Positions 8,501 to 15,902 are shown, counted from the stretch's first letter. The stretch is DNA of 33,451 nt from an uncultured Lachnospiraceae bacterium (GCA_900315495.1 OMZJ01000022.1:1-33451), one strand, 5' to 3'. Numbers and translations: made by a program. The notes: a model not told the origin generated them from the sequence alone.

Positions 8501-9273
8501 ACCTGGTCCGGATGCATCGGGATCTCTTTTCCATCCGGGCCCAGCAGCCGGAACCTAAGAGCCCGGTCACTGATTTTGGAAGGCTCGCTTTCGTTCGTGG
8601 CTTCCTCTTCCATTGGGAAAAGTCCCGTCAGATGTCCGGATTTGACCGAGACTGTCACTGTCAGGCTGCCGTCCGTCCGGTCCGAAAGCCACACCGGAAC
8701 CGCATCCGCGTGGAAGGAAGCCAGATAATACGTCGGAAGCATCAGGAGATAAACATCATGCAGGATGCCGCCATGGTTAAACGTACTCACCCGCTCGGAC
8801 CTGTCGTCGCCGGCCAGGAGAATCTCTGCCGTGCGAGCGGATCCGACCGCGGCCGTGATGTCCGCATTCCACGTGATCATCCCGTTCTCGTGCGCAGCGA
8901 CCGGGGTTCCGTTGACATAAAGCCACACATGCGCGTTGGTCCCCTCAAAGCGCAGAACCATCCGGCTGCCCGGCGCGCAGGACGGCAGCTGCACCGTTTT
9001 CCGGCAGAGCCAGTATCCGGTAAACCCCGGAATATGTTCCCGGTCCATGGAGGAGGGAACCGGGATCTCCCGCCATGCGTACCCGGAAAGATCTGCTGGC
9101 TTTTTCCCGGCATCCGTGAAGTTTTTCCGGCATGCCTCCAGTCCGGCCGCATCCGGCAGGCTGCAATACTCCCAGGAACCGTCCAGGCAGAGGACCGGAC
9201 TGCTGCATCCGGCCACGTGCTCCGGCACCGGCACAATCTCCGGAATCGCGGGAATTGCCATTGTCCGTATCAT
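5575..9273 (-). CDS. Large GH2 beta-galactosidase-like glycoside hydrolase, catalytically intact
   Basis: This 1232-residue cytoplasmic enzyme is a GH2 retaining hydrolase, probably a beta-galactosidase or related activity on plant oligosaccharides. Order of parts: jelly-roll sugar-binding domain (about 20-185), Ig-like domain with insertions to about 345, TIM barrel (LHGTCRHE, then RTSHYPPSEHFLDLCDEKG), a Bgal-small-type beta-sandwich (GLDELG, RISW) and a C-terminal galactose-binding-type domain (WYR, WYGSADVNYGLADLSLDG). The acid/base is Glu458 in SLCNES and the nucleophile Glu533 in VLHDEY; their 75-residue spacing matches the 76 of E. coli LacZ (461/537). The start ATG at 9273 overlaps the upstream stop as ATGA and has AGGAGGT 7 bases away, so the GTG at 9282 is rejected. 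It is the last gene of the transport operon. Exact substrate unknown. Confidence 0.92.
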   Translation of the reverse strand: MIRTMAIPAIPEIVPVPEHVAGCSSPVLCLDGSWEYCSLPDAAGLEACRKNFTDAGKKPADLSGYAWREIPVPSSMDREHIPGFTGYWLCRKTVQLPSCAPGSRMVLRFEGTNAHVWLYVNGTPVAAHENGMITWNADITAAVGSARTAEILLAGDDRSERVSTFNHGGILHDVYLLMLPTYYLASFHADAVPVWLSDRTDGSLTVTVSVKSGHLTGLFPMEEEATNESEPSKISDRALRFRLLGPDGKEIPMHPDQVDEISGTVATAVTVGSENFLETNVPDGGGELVCRFAVPAPKLWDAEHPNLYRLEICLTRGGKITETVCRKVGFRQIERRGNRVFINRQEVKLHGTCRHEVTPLNGRSVPAETIAKDVALFKEANINYVRTSHYPPSEHFLDLCDEKGIYVEDELALAFIARSLDYTEQNPREAGRYLSHFAETYARDGSHPCVIIWSLCNESFCGTNFDLLNRFAKRTDPTRLTKFSYPMTMREDYRPVDIWSIHYANEEDDPSVRRDNVGVGGAFGKTMPVLHDEYVHVPCYNRSEQRRDPGVREFWGKSIARFWDRIWNTEGALGGAIWAGIDETDLYVGGNDTHLEWGIIDLWRRRKPEHTMVRRAYSPVVLRGVNRLTEEIRAERGETNPPAIGILPAAGSAGAGDVLRIPVENRFCHTNLAEGTFAGWYLTAQEAGDLSRDACERAAQSGKAVWSFRLPGPDIPPRGTGQVNVPFCPDAAYLYLTFTDGCGNQVSEDLIDLESFRGEIPAAQNSFEVSVKPDSPAISRNAMEYHISTRTGRFTEILRNGTVQITDGPFLRAAYLQLPEWQAEEITADGQTVDSAAAPELCLTGDFDHTVMVRGSFGGAMGLTWTYRIGRDGSLGIRFHVDSLRIAMPRRIKLRVGVDCGGLDELGITMISAQGTDRISWERTGDYSVYPEDFIGRNRGTACKGSPERTEPFGTRPDHPWKEDTHFDIKNGRWDPGLRGSNDFCSAKENLANARIFSGTEDGLSWKVLPVPQKADGWDQENPENGWMSEAAGMFPGSGLTLRAEGLLRRDREIFCGDPRLQYSGKWYRMETPDRYGARTEMCAEEKGASVTIRFRGTGIVWYGSADVNYGLADLSLDGKPAGRISQKVDGVDFPGSAEGFDRRDHIAVWSVSGLDDAEHTLTVTAAGACAPDAKGNLIALECFYILRKGDLQETAVHLLHARNFPQISWGNWKRPPILLRKGDAEEFLLQF

Positions 9274-11792
9274 GACTCGCACCTCCTGTCTCTGTCCGTT
9301 CCGGCATTCTCTTCTGCCGGTGGGTTCCGCACCGCCCCGGATGCCTCGTTACAGCCTCCGCCGGCATTGTCCCTCTCCGGAGGGATCAGCCGCAGAGCGG
9401 AACGCACCTTCGCGTCCTTCTCCGGGAACACCCGCCGCGTATAATTGCCGAATACCATTCTCGGATAATTCACACCTTCATTTACATACAGCAGAAGGCG
9501 TTCCGGATACGACGGGTGGACAATCTCAAACGAGTCTACGGAGACCCAGTTTCCCTGCGAAGGCGCGCAGTGCTCCCCCCGCACGGTCAGTTCGCAGACA
9601 TGTTCCGCTGCCTGCAGTCCCGTAATCTCAAACAATTTCTGATGATACCGCTTCTCATACCCGCGGCTCATCGTGGCAAAATACGCCTCCGGCGTGTGCT
9701 CATTCAGCCCGGCGGCGGCCTCCTTCCCGTCGATCCGCACATCAAAGAGACCGCGGTTGCGGTCGGAAGTCCCGTAAATCCGGATGCCCTCCCCGAAGAA
9801 ATGCACCGTACAGAAAGCCCCTTTCTGATCAGACATGGTTTCCGTGGGATTGACCTGCCCGGCGGCATCATCCACCCGGTACCATTCTCCCGTCCAATCT
9901 GCAGAAGCCACCGCATTCTCCGAATCCCGGTCGTCCAGACAGACTGCCGGATCCGCGACCCGTTCCAGCCGGATCGACTGCGTTCCGTCCGATGAAATCC
10001 GGACAAACGGCTGATCTGCCCGGCTCTGAAGGTCTGCGGCAAGCAGGCGGAATTTCTGAGCGAAGAACCGCTCCGGATCCTCCACCTGCCCTGCTGTCTG
10101 CAGGCCGCAAGAGCCCGGTGTTCCTTCCTGCACTTCGGTGCCGGCCGCTGAGAGCCAGCTGATCTTTTCCATCTCAGGCGCCGTCACCCAAAGGATGCCG
10201 AATTCATCCAGCCCGCCGGGATCCAGACCGATGCCGGCTTTGACCCGGTGCGGGAGCGGTCTCCCGAAATCCTTCACGATTCCCTCGGTGTCAATCTCCC
10301 CGTCTTCCCGCAGATGAATGACAAACCGGACGCAGACGGCCCGCTGGGACCGCGCATCCACCGTAAAAACCACCTCCCGGTCGCCGGTTTCCACAGAAAC
10401 GTTTTCGGCATTCCACGCGCCGGTTCCGAACCGACCGGTGTGCAGCCGCGGCCCGCCGAGGATCACCGGCCGGTACACACGGTCCCCGCCGTCCGTTTTC
10501 TCATCCCGCTGCGATTTGACCGCGATATACCGGAATTCGCCGGTGCGAAGGGACATCTCCGCGCGAAGCTTCCGGTTTTCCACCGTGATCCGGCCATCCG
10601 CTCTTGTCACTGTGAACGGATCTGCGGCAAATGCTCGTTTCATTTCATCGTACTCTCTCTTCGGGCGGTGTTTTTCATCCAGCACACCTGCACAGCCGCA
10701 GGCCGGGTCATCCACCGCGGCCAGAACCGCTCCGCCCAGCGCTCCCTCTGTTTCCCGGAGGGCTTTCGCAAAACGGCGGATGCTCTCTCCCCAGAACGCA
10801 TGGATCCCCGGATCCCGCTCCAGATCATCCAGGTCGTGATAAGGCACCGGTGCCATCGCGTCCTGCAGGACCGGCAGGCATACCTCCTGCGCCTCTCCCA
10901 CCTGATAGCCGATCGGATTATCCGTGCCAGGCGTGTGGAAAATCACCATCTGGTCATAACAGCGGTCCATCGGCATGTTCCAGGCGTTAAACCAGACACT
11001 CCAGACATCCGGCAGAAAATCATTCTCCGGAATGCTCATCGGCAGATGGAAATTGATCAGACGCACCGCATCCAGGCTGCGGATTTCCCGGACAGCCTGC
11101 CGGAAATTTTCTCCCCAGATGCAGTCTGCGCCTGCCAGCCACAGAAGGATGCAGGGATGATTCCGGCCGGTCTGCACGGTCTGCCGTGCAGTCTCACGGA
11201 AATTCTCTCTCTGCGCCGGGTCGTTCTGAATGCACGGTCCGTCCTTCCCGATTTCCTCGTACCCCAGCGTCTGTTCCACAAAAAAGCCCAGCTCATCGCA
11301 GAGGGACAGAAGCGATTCCGAGTACGGCTGTTTCATCGCCCGCAGATAATTGACACCGGCTTCACGGAACAGCCGGAGGTCATGTTCCAGAAGTGCCCGG
11401 TGTTCCTGCTCCGTCTCTCCGTCTTTTTTCTCCCGCTCCCGGTAGACAAGCCCGAACAGCTTCACCGGATTTCCGTTCCAGAAGACTTTCTGTCCCTTTC
11501 GGACAACCTCTCGCAGTCCGGTGCGGATTTCTTCCTCCGGTCCCTGTTCCGGTGCAATCCGGATGGTATACAGCGCCGGAGACTGCGACGACCACAGTAC
11601 CGGATGCTTCACCGGCACCCGAAGCACACCGTCTTCTCTGTTGTCCGCCCCGGAGCGGTACGCTTCGGAAACGGTCCCGTCCGGTCCGGTCACCCGAGCG
11701 GAACGGGGCGCTTCCCCGTCCGCGCCGCGGATTTGAAACGCCCAGCGGTTCTGCTCCCGTACGGACAGGATTTCCCAGCATTGTTCTGACAT
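9270..11792 (-). CDS. GH2 paralogue lacking both catalytic glutamates (pseudoenzyme candidate)
   Basis: This 840-residue protein is clearly a paralogue of the next gene. It shares the barrel (LRDPG..FWGESIRRF..TEGALGGA-like stretch), the Bgal-small-type domain (GGLDEFG, KISW) and the C-terminal domain (WYRVDD, IYGTSDRNRGLFDVRIDG). It lacks the N-terminal jelly-roll domain and opens directly in the Ig-like domain. Where the neighbour has SLCNES (Glu458), it has LAGADC (Asp223); where the neighbour has VLHDEY (Glu533), it has VLQDAM (Ala312). The RTSHYPP motif is also changed, to LRAMKQPYSE. GH2 hydrolysis is therefore unlikely. The start at 11792 has GGAGG at 10 bases; the frame extends upstream to 11867 without a site. 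Its stop overlaps the next start by 4 bases, suggesting matched expression, perhaps as a partner subunit or sugar-binding protein (inference). Confidence 0.9.
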   Translation of the reverse strand: MSEQCWEILSVREQNRWAFQIRGADGEAPRSARVTGPDGTVSEAYRSGADNREDGVLRVPVKHPVLWSSQSPALYTIRIAPEQGPEEEIRTGLREVVRKGQKVFWNGNPVKLFGLVYREREKKDGETEQEHRALLEHDLRLFREAGVNYLRAMKQPYSESLLSLCDELGFFVEQTLGYEEIGKDGPCIQNDPAQRENFRETARQTVQTGRNHPCILLWLAGADCIWGENFRQAVREIRSLDAVRLINFHLPMSIPENDFLPDVWSVWFNAWNMPMDRCYDQMVIFHTPGTDNPIGYQVGEAQEVCLPVLQDAMAPVPYHDLDDLERDPGIHAFWGESIRRFAKALRETEGALGGAVLAAVDDPACGCAGVLDEKHRPKREYDEMKRAFAADPFTVTRADGRITVENRKLRAEMSLRTGEFRYIAVKSQRDEKTDGGDRVYRPVILGGPRLHTGRFGTGAWNAENVSVETGDREVVFTVDARSQRAVCVRFVIHLREDGEIDTEGIVKDFGRPLPHRVKAGIGLDPGGLDEFGILWVTAPEMEKISWLSAAGTEVQEGTPGSCGLQTAGQVEDPERFFAQKFRLLAADLQSRADQPFVRISSDGTQSIRLERVADPAVCLDDRDSENAVASADWTGEWYRVDDAAGQVNPTETMSDQKGAFCTVHFFGEGIRIYGTSDRNRGLFDVRIDGKEAAAGLNEHTPEAYFATMSRGYEKRYHQKLFEITGLQAAEHVCELTVRGEHCAPSQGNWVSVDSFEIVHPSYPERLLLYVNEGVNYPRMVFGNYTRRVFPEKDAKVRSALRLIPPERDNAGGGCNEASGAVRNPPAEENAGTDRDRRCES

Positions 11793-11825
11793 CTTTTGTT
11801 TTCCTCCGCTGTCTGATTCATGACA

Positions 11826-11849
11826 TTCCCCGCTCTGAAAAGCGGGGAA
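11826..11849 (-). other. Stem-loop at the 5' side of the GH2 pseudoenzyme gene
   Basis: TTCCCCGCT and AGCGGGGAA (9 perfect pairs, 6-base loop) lie about 20 bases upstream of the GGAGG site of the 11792 gene and just past the 11871-11898 hairpin. In the mRNA this could protect the 5' end of a processed GH2 message. It is not followed by a T run, so a terminator role is less likely. Confidence 0.55.
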
Positions 11850-11866
11850 ATTCCTGAAAATTTTCA

Positions 11867-11898
11867 ATAAAGGAGGCCGGCCTTTCGACCGGCCTCCT
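11867..11898 (-). terminator. Terminator or attenuator after the solute-binding protein gene
   Basis: On the minus strand AGGAGGCCGG, an 8-base loop and CCGGCCTCCT make a perfect 10-bp stem, followed by the short T-rich tract TTATTG. It begins 20 bases past the stop of the binding-protein gene and lies before the two GH2 genes. The T run is weak, so partial read-through into the GH2 pair is plausible, giving more binding protein than enzyme. Confidence 0.75.
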
Positions 11899-11917
11899 CT
11901 TCTGGTGCTACAGAAGG

Positions 11918-13462
11918 TTACTCTGTCGTTTTTTCTGAGAAGTATGCCGTCAGCTGATCCGCCATGGCCTGCTTGATCTCATCGATTCCGGCCGCCTGTG
12001 CCTGTGCATCCAGCTCGGCAATGGTGGAATCAATGTCATCCGCAAGACCCAGCTGAAGCAGCGGTACATACTGCGTCTTCACATCCGTCATCGCTGCCCA
12101 CGCATCCGAAACATCCGTCGTTGAGAACGCAAAACCGACGGTCGGGCTCTGGACGGAAATCTCCTTCCACTTGTCCATGATATCCAGCTGCGTCTGGAAG
12201 GTTCCCTGCTGGTCCATCTCAAGCGTCGTGTTCTTCAGTCCCCAGGACGGAGCCGCGCCGTAAGACCAGGTTCCGTAGTGCTCTGCCTGACTCCATGTTC
12301 CGTCATCGTTGCGTGTAATGTGATATCCCGGAATTCCATAGCGGATATCCGTGTAGGCTTCCTTGTTGTTCTTCAGCACATCCAGTGCCATCAGCGCGCG
12401 CTCCGGATTCTTCGATGTATACGGAACCGCGTATCCGTCCGAGTCGTAAGCACCGATCGATACCTTGTCCATGTTCAGATCGTAGAGTTCCGGCTCCCAG
12501 TCCGGATTGGTCTGGAGCATCGAGTTGCAGGCGCCGCCGGCCGTGCCCAGGTTCTGAATATAAACCGCGGAGGTTCCGTTCAGGAAGGAATCCCGGACAT
12601 CGGTCTGATTGTTGATGGAACTCATCGACCAGTCGCCGGCTTCTGCAGCCGTCTTCATCTCCTGTGCAAATTCCTTGTAGAAATCCGAATCATACAGGAA
12701 GAACACGTCATCTGCGGAATAATCCGTCTTTCCTTCCTCATACTGGTAATAGAAATAGTCATTGACCTTGATCAGGTTGTTTCCGGTCACCGCAATCATG
12801 TCTTCCAGGAACTGGCCGTTCTGGGATGCGTTGTAAGCGTACTGCACGCCGGAATCCTGGTCTGCGGCAATGGCAGCCATATAGGCATACAGGTCATCGA
12901 TGCTCTCCAGCGGATCCATGTTGTATTTCTTTCTCAGGTCACCGCGGATCGCAACCACCGGATGCAGATATCCGATCTTGTTGGCCGGCACATAATAGAG
13001 TTTTCCATCGATCATGCCCTGCTCATAGGATGCCTTGTCCTGCGCGGCATAGGTCTGGGGCATATACTTCGAAATCATATCGTCCGTGATCTCGTTGAAA
13101 GCGCCCTGCCCTGCCTCGTCCACATAGAAGCACCAGTTCGAGGTATAAATCAGGTCGACATCTTCCCCGCCCGCCAGCAGCAGAGAATAGTTGGTGGCAT
13201 AATCCGACAGAGACAGCGCCTTGAAGGTGATGGTGGCGTTGACCTCCTTCTCGAGGATTTTGTTGACGGCATCGAACACCATCTGCTCGTCGCCGTAGTC
13301 ATTTCCGACATAATACAGTGTGAGATCCACGTGTTCGCTTACATCATTGCCGTAATAATCCGTGGCCGCCTCGCTGCTCTCCTCCGCCATAGCCGGTACG
13401 CCAGAAAACACCATAGCTGCCGCTGCTACTGCCGGCAGAATTCCTGCCAGTCTCTTTCTCAT
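11918..13462 (-). CDS. Extracellular sugar-binding protein of an ABC importer (LplA-like)
   Basis: This 514-residue protein binds oligosaccharides outside the membrane and delivers them to the two permeases encoded just upstream. It resembles family-1 solute-binding proteins of the LplA/DUF3502 type. A signal peptide is clear: MRKR, a hydrophobic core, then a signal-peptidase-I-like site after PAMA (about residue 26). There is no lipobox cysteine, which is unusual for a binding protein of a single-membrane Gram-positive cell. The mature part carries many Tyr, Trp and Asp residues (for example YTSNWCFYV, NPERALMALDVL), as usual for sugar binding. The start at 13462 has AAAGGAGG at a good distance. 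It is the third gene of the operon and is flanked by hairpins on both sides that could raise its message level. Confidence 0.93.
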   Translation of the reverse strand: MRKRLAGILPAVAAAAMVFSGVPAMAEESSEAATDYYGNDVSEHVDLTLYYVGNDYGDEQMVFDAVNKILEKEVNATITFKALSLSDYATNYSLLLAGGEDVDLIYTSNWCFYVDEAGQGAFNEITDDMISKYMPQTYAAQDKASYEQGMIDGKLYYVPANKIGYLHPVVAIRGDLRKKYNMDPLESIDDLYAYMAAIAADQDSGVQYAYNASQNGQFLEDMIAVTGNNLIKVNDYFYYQYEEGKTDYSADDVFFLYDSDFYKEFAQEMKTAAEAGDWSMSSINNQTDVRDSFLNGTSAVYIQNLGTAGGACNSMLQTNPDWEPELYDLNMDKVSIGAYDSDGYAVPYTSKNPERALMALDVLKNNKEAYTDIRYGIPGYHITRNDDGTWSQAEHYGTWSYGAAPSWGLKNTTLEMDQQGTFQTQLDIMDKWKEISVQSPTVGFAFSTTDVSDAWAAMTDVKTQYVPLLQLGLADDIDSTIAELDAQAQAAGIDEIKQAMADQLTAYFSEKTTE

Positions 13463-13483
13463 CGTAATTCCTCCTTTATCTGT

Positions 13484-13500
13484 ACTGTCTTTCTGACAGT
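13484..13500 (-). other. Small stem-loop just upstream of the binding-protein ribosome site
   Basis: ACTGTC and GACAGT pair around a 5-base loop, ending about 10 bases before AAAGGAGG. With the inverted repeat at 13544-13576 it makes the 181-base gap between the permease and binding-protein genes structured. A role in processing or stability of the binding-protein message is possible. Confidence 0.45.
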
Positions 13501-13543
13501 CATGTGCTTATTTTTTATGCCGCTGTCCAAATCCTGCCGAAAT

Positions 13544-13576
13544 GATACCGTTCTGCCTGCAGGCTTCACGGTCATC
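13544..13576. repeat. Imperfect inverted repeat in the permease/binding-protein gap
   Basis: GAT-ACCGT at 13544-13551 mirrors ACGGT-c-ATC at 13568-13576, with the perfect palindrome GCCTGCAGGC in the centre (13555-13564). In addition, ATACCGTT at 13545-13552 is the exact inverse of AACGGTAT at 13607-13614. It may be an RNA structure or a protein-binding site. Confidence 0.4.
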
Positions 13577-13643
13577 CCGTTCCGCTCATGTATTGTAAGA
13601 AGGCCAAACGGTATGCGGCTCATCCGGTATTTTTCCTTCCTGA

Positions 13644-14558
13644 TTACCCTTTCACAGCTCCCAGTGTCAGTCCTTTGATAAAGTATCTCTGCACAAAGGG
13701 ATACAGCAGCAGGATCGGCCCGGTGACAATTACTGTGAGCGCCATTTTCATCGATTCTATCGGCACCGTGTTGATCACTTCGCCGGATTCCGAGGCAATG
13801 TCCCGCAGTGCCTGCGCGTCATTGATCAGTTTGTAGAGCAGATACTGCAGGCTGTACAGCTTCTCATCGTGAATGAACAGCATGGTGTTGTACCAGCTGT
13901 TCCAGTATCCGAGTGCGGTAAACAGGCTGATGGTTGCGATCACCGGTGTGGAAAGCGGCCAGATCAGGCGAATGAATATCTGAAAATCGCCTGCGCCGTC
14001 AATCTTGGCAGATTCCGTGATCTCATACGGAATCCCAGCGGCAAAACCCTTGACCAGGATAATATTCCAGACGGACACGATGCCCGGAATAATCAGCGCA
14101 AAGATATTGTCGCGGAATCCCAGCGCAATACAGACCATGTACCACGGCATCAGGCCGCCGGAAAACAGTGTAGTGAAGAAAAAGTAGAAGGAAAACTTGT
14201 TTCTCCACTCGAAATCCCTGCGCATCAGGACATATCCGGTCATCATGTTGATGAACGTGGATGCCGCCGTTCCGACAACCGTGACAAAGATTGTGACACC
14301 GTACGCCCGGATGATCGAGCCTGGATTCTGGAAAATACTCCGGTAGCTGTCCAGGGAAAAATGTTTCGGAATCAGTCGATATCCCAGCCGGGCAATCTCA
14401 TTCTCACTCTGAAAGGACGATCCGATGACCAGCAGGAACGGCAGCAGGCACAGAACGGCGAATATCGCCAGAAACGGATAGCCGATTGCCTTGAAGATCG
14501 TCACATCCCGCGCATGGATCCTGTGTCTTCGGCTTCCGGTTTGAACATTTGCTTTCAT
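13644..14558 (-). CDS. Sugar ABC transporter permease, LplC/MalG type
   Basis: This 304-residue inner-membrane protein forms half of the import channel. Hydrophobic segments include IFKAIGYPFLAIFAVLCLLPFLLVIG near residues 22-47, and several more follow. The cytoplasmic EAA loop that touches the ATPase reads TESAKIDGAGDFQIFIRLIWPL, the MalG-family pattern, in the last third of the protein. The end LYPFVQRYFIKGLTLGAVKG is the usual LplC tail. The start at 14558 has AGGAGG with about 8 bases spacing. It lies 12 bases after the other permease gene, so the two are co-transcribed. No ATPase gene is in the window; a shared MsmK-type ATPase elsewhere is the likely partner. Confidence 0.95.
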   Translation of the reverse strand: MKANVQTGSRRHRIHARDVTIFKAIGYPFLAIFAVLCLLPFLLVIGSSFQSENEIARLGYRLIPKHFSLDSYRSIFQNPGSIIRAYGVTIFVTVVGTAASTFINMMTGYVLMRRDFEWRNKFSFYFFFTTLFSGGLMPWYMVCIALGFRDNIFALIIPGIVSVWNIILVKGFAAGIPYEITESAKIDGAGDFQIFIRLIWPLSTPVIATISLFTALGYWNSWYNTMLFIHDEKLYSLQYLLYKLINDAQALRDIASESGEVINTVPIESMKMALTVIVTGPILLLYPFVQRYFIKGLTLGAVKG

Positions 14559-14570
14559 GCCGGTATCCTC

Positions 14571-15530
14571 CTAGAAAAGTGAATAATCCGGTTCGATCTT
14601 TTTCACAATCCCGTTGGCAATGAGGATTGTGACAAAGCAGAGGACCGACTGATACAGACCGACCGCCACCGTCTGGCCGGCATCGGACGCTTTGAGCGTC
14701 AACCGGAACACATAGGTATCGATCACATCCGTGTAATTGAACAGCGTCCCGTTCTGCCCTACCAGCTGGTAGAAAAGGTCCAGATTCCCGCGGAAGATTC
14801 TTCCCAGCGCCAGCAGAGTGAGGGTGACAACCGTCGCGCGCAGTTCCGGCAGAGTGATATAACGCGTTCTCTGGAAAATATTCGCTCCGTCAATCTCCGC
14901 CGCCTCGATCAGGGATTCATCAATGCCGACAATCGCCGCCAGATAGACAACCATGCCGTATCCGACCCCTTTCCACGCATTGAAGAAAATAATAATCCAG
15001 GGCCAGTAAGCGCCTTTGCCGTAAAAATTGACGCGGGACAGCCCAAATGCGTCCCGGATTGCATTCAGCGTGCCCGTCTCATAGTTGAACAGGCTGTACG
15101 CGATGGATCCCACAATGACCCATGAGATGAAATACGGAAGGAAGATCACAGACTGAGTGATTTTCTTCAGTCTCCTGTGGGTCATCTCATTCAGAACAAT
15201 GGCAAAGAATACCTCCAGAAAGGTCGAGGTCAGGATAAAGGCAATGTTGTACAGCGCCGTATTGCGGGTGATGATCAGCGCTTTTCCCGACCGGAAGAAG
15301 AACTTGAAATTATCCAGTCCGTTCCACGGACTTCCGAAAATGCCAAGCCGGTAATTGTATTTTTTAAAAGCGATGACCGCTCCTGCCATCGGCACATAGG
15401 CAAAAATAAACACCAGAATGACCGCCGGCAACAGCATCAGAAGAAGTGTTCTGTAGCGGATCAGCTTCTGGAGAAAGCTTTTCTTTCCCCGCACATTTCC
15501 CCTGGAATTTCTCAAAGATTCCTCTTTCAT
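14571..15530 (-). CDS. Sugar ABC transporter permease, LplB/UgpA type
   Basis: This 319-residue inner-membrane protein is the other channel half. A basic cytoplasmic start (KEESLRNSRGNVRGKKSF) precedes the first membrane segment (TLLLMLLPAVILVFIFAYVPMAGAVIAF, split about residues 29-56). The EAA loop reads EAAEIDGANIFQRTRYITLP, a near-perfect MalF/LplB motif. The C-terminus ends KIEPDYSLF, typical of LplB proteins. The start at 15530 has GGAAGG a few bases upstream. It is the first gene of the operon 15530-5575, and the control region lies immediately upstream. Family members carry complex polysaccharide-derived oligosaccharides; the sugar here is inferred from the GH2 neighbours only. Confidence 0.95.
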   Translation of the reverse strand: MKEESLRNSRGNVRGKKSFLQKLIRYRTLLLMLLPAVILVFIFAYVPMAGAVIAFKKYNYRLGIFGSPWNGLDNFKFFFRSGKALIITRNTALYNIAFILTSTFLEVFFAIVLNEMTHRRLKKITQSVIFLPYFISWVIVGSIAYSLFNYETGTLNAIRDAFGLSRVNFYGKGAYWPWIIIFFNAWKGVGYGMVVYLAAIVGIDESLIEAAEIDGANIFQRTRYITLPELRATVVTLTLLALGRIFRGNLDLFYQLVGQNGTLFNYTDVIDTYVFRLTLKASDAGQTVAVGLYQSVLCFVTILIANGIVKKIEPDYSLF

Positions 15531-15647
15531 ATTCCTTCCCTGTATTTCATTTTTGATTTCGTTTCCTGTTCCGTTTCTACTTTTTCCGAAAGCGCAGGCC
15601 TGCCAGCCTGCTCCTGCACATTCAAGTACCAGTAAGCCTTATTTAAT

Positions 15648-15676
15648 ATTATAATACCCGCAGCTCGGGGGGATTT
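15648..15676 (-). promoter_or_regulatory. Candidate promoter of the transport/GH2 operon with palindromic spacer
   Basis: A perfect TATAAT lies at 15648-15653 on the minus strand. At 17 bases spacing the -35 position reads AAATCC, a poor match, so an activator may be needed. The spacer contains CCCG-CAGCT-CGGG (15657-15669), an inverted repeat that would put a regulator directly on the promoter. The first gene starts about 110 bases downstream. Confidence 0.5.
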
Positions 15677-15869
15677 CTATGGAAAAATCAGTGAAATTTA
15701 TGATATTTTAACATATCCTTTGATGGGAAATACATGATTTTATCTATTCTTACTGATGTGGCAATCAAGCAAGGCAGGGAAATCGGTCAATTTACCGTTT
15801 TCTCTGCCCTGTCATCCAATGAAACTGCAGACGTAATATCCCGATCCGATCGGCCTGATTTGACCATTG

Positions 15870-15902
15870 AAAAAAGGCAGCCCCTGAACAGGGACTGCCT
15901 TT
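15870..15902 (-). terminator. Rho-independent terminator of ispE
   Basis: On the minus strand GGCAGTCCCTG and CAGGGGCTGCC form an 11-pair stem (one G-T pair) followed directly by six T residues. It lies about 25 bases past the ispE stop and ends the M28-regulator-ispE unit before the transport-operon control region. Confidence 0.9.

Noticed and set aside
7267..9444. 725-codon open frame on the plus strand opposite the GH2 gene
   Set aside because: It lies antisense to a clear GH2 protein, has no family motif or ribosome site, and such long frames are expected opposite GC-rich genes.
9270..11792. Possible frameshift or pseudogene status of the GH2 paralogue
   Set aside because: The frame is open throughout, with good ribosome sites and conserved flanking domains, so loss of catalytic residues is better read as functional change than decay.
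12278..13678. 466-codon open frame on the plus strand
   Set aside because: Antisense to the binding-protein gene, which has a signal peptide, ribosome site and family pattern; the plus-strand frame has none.
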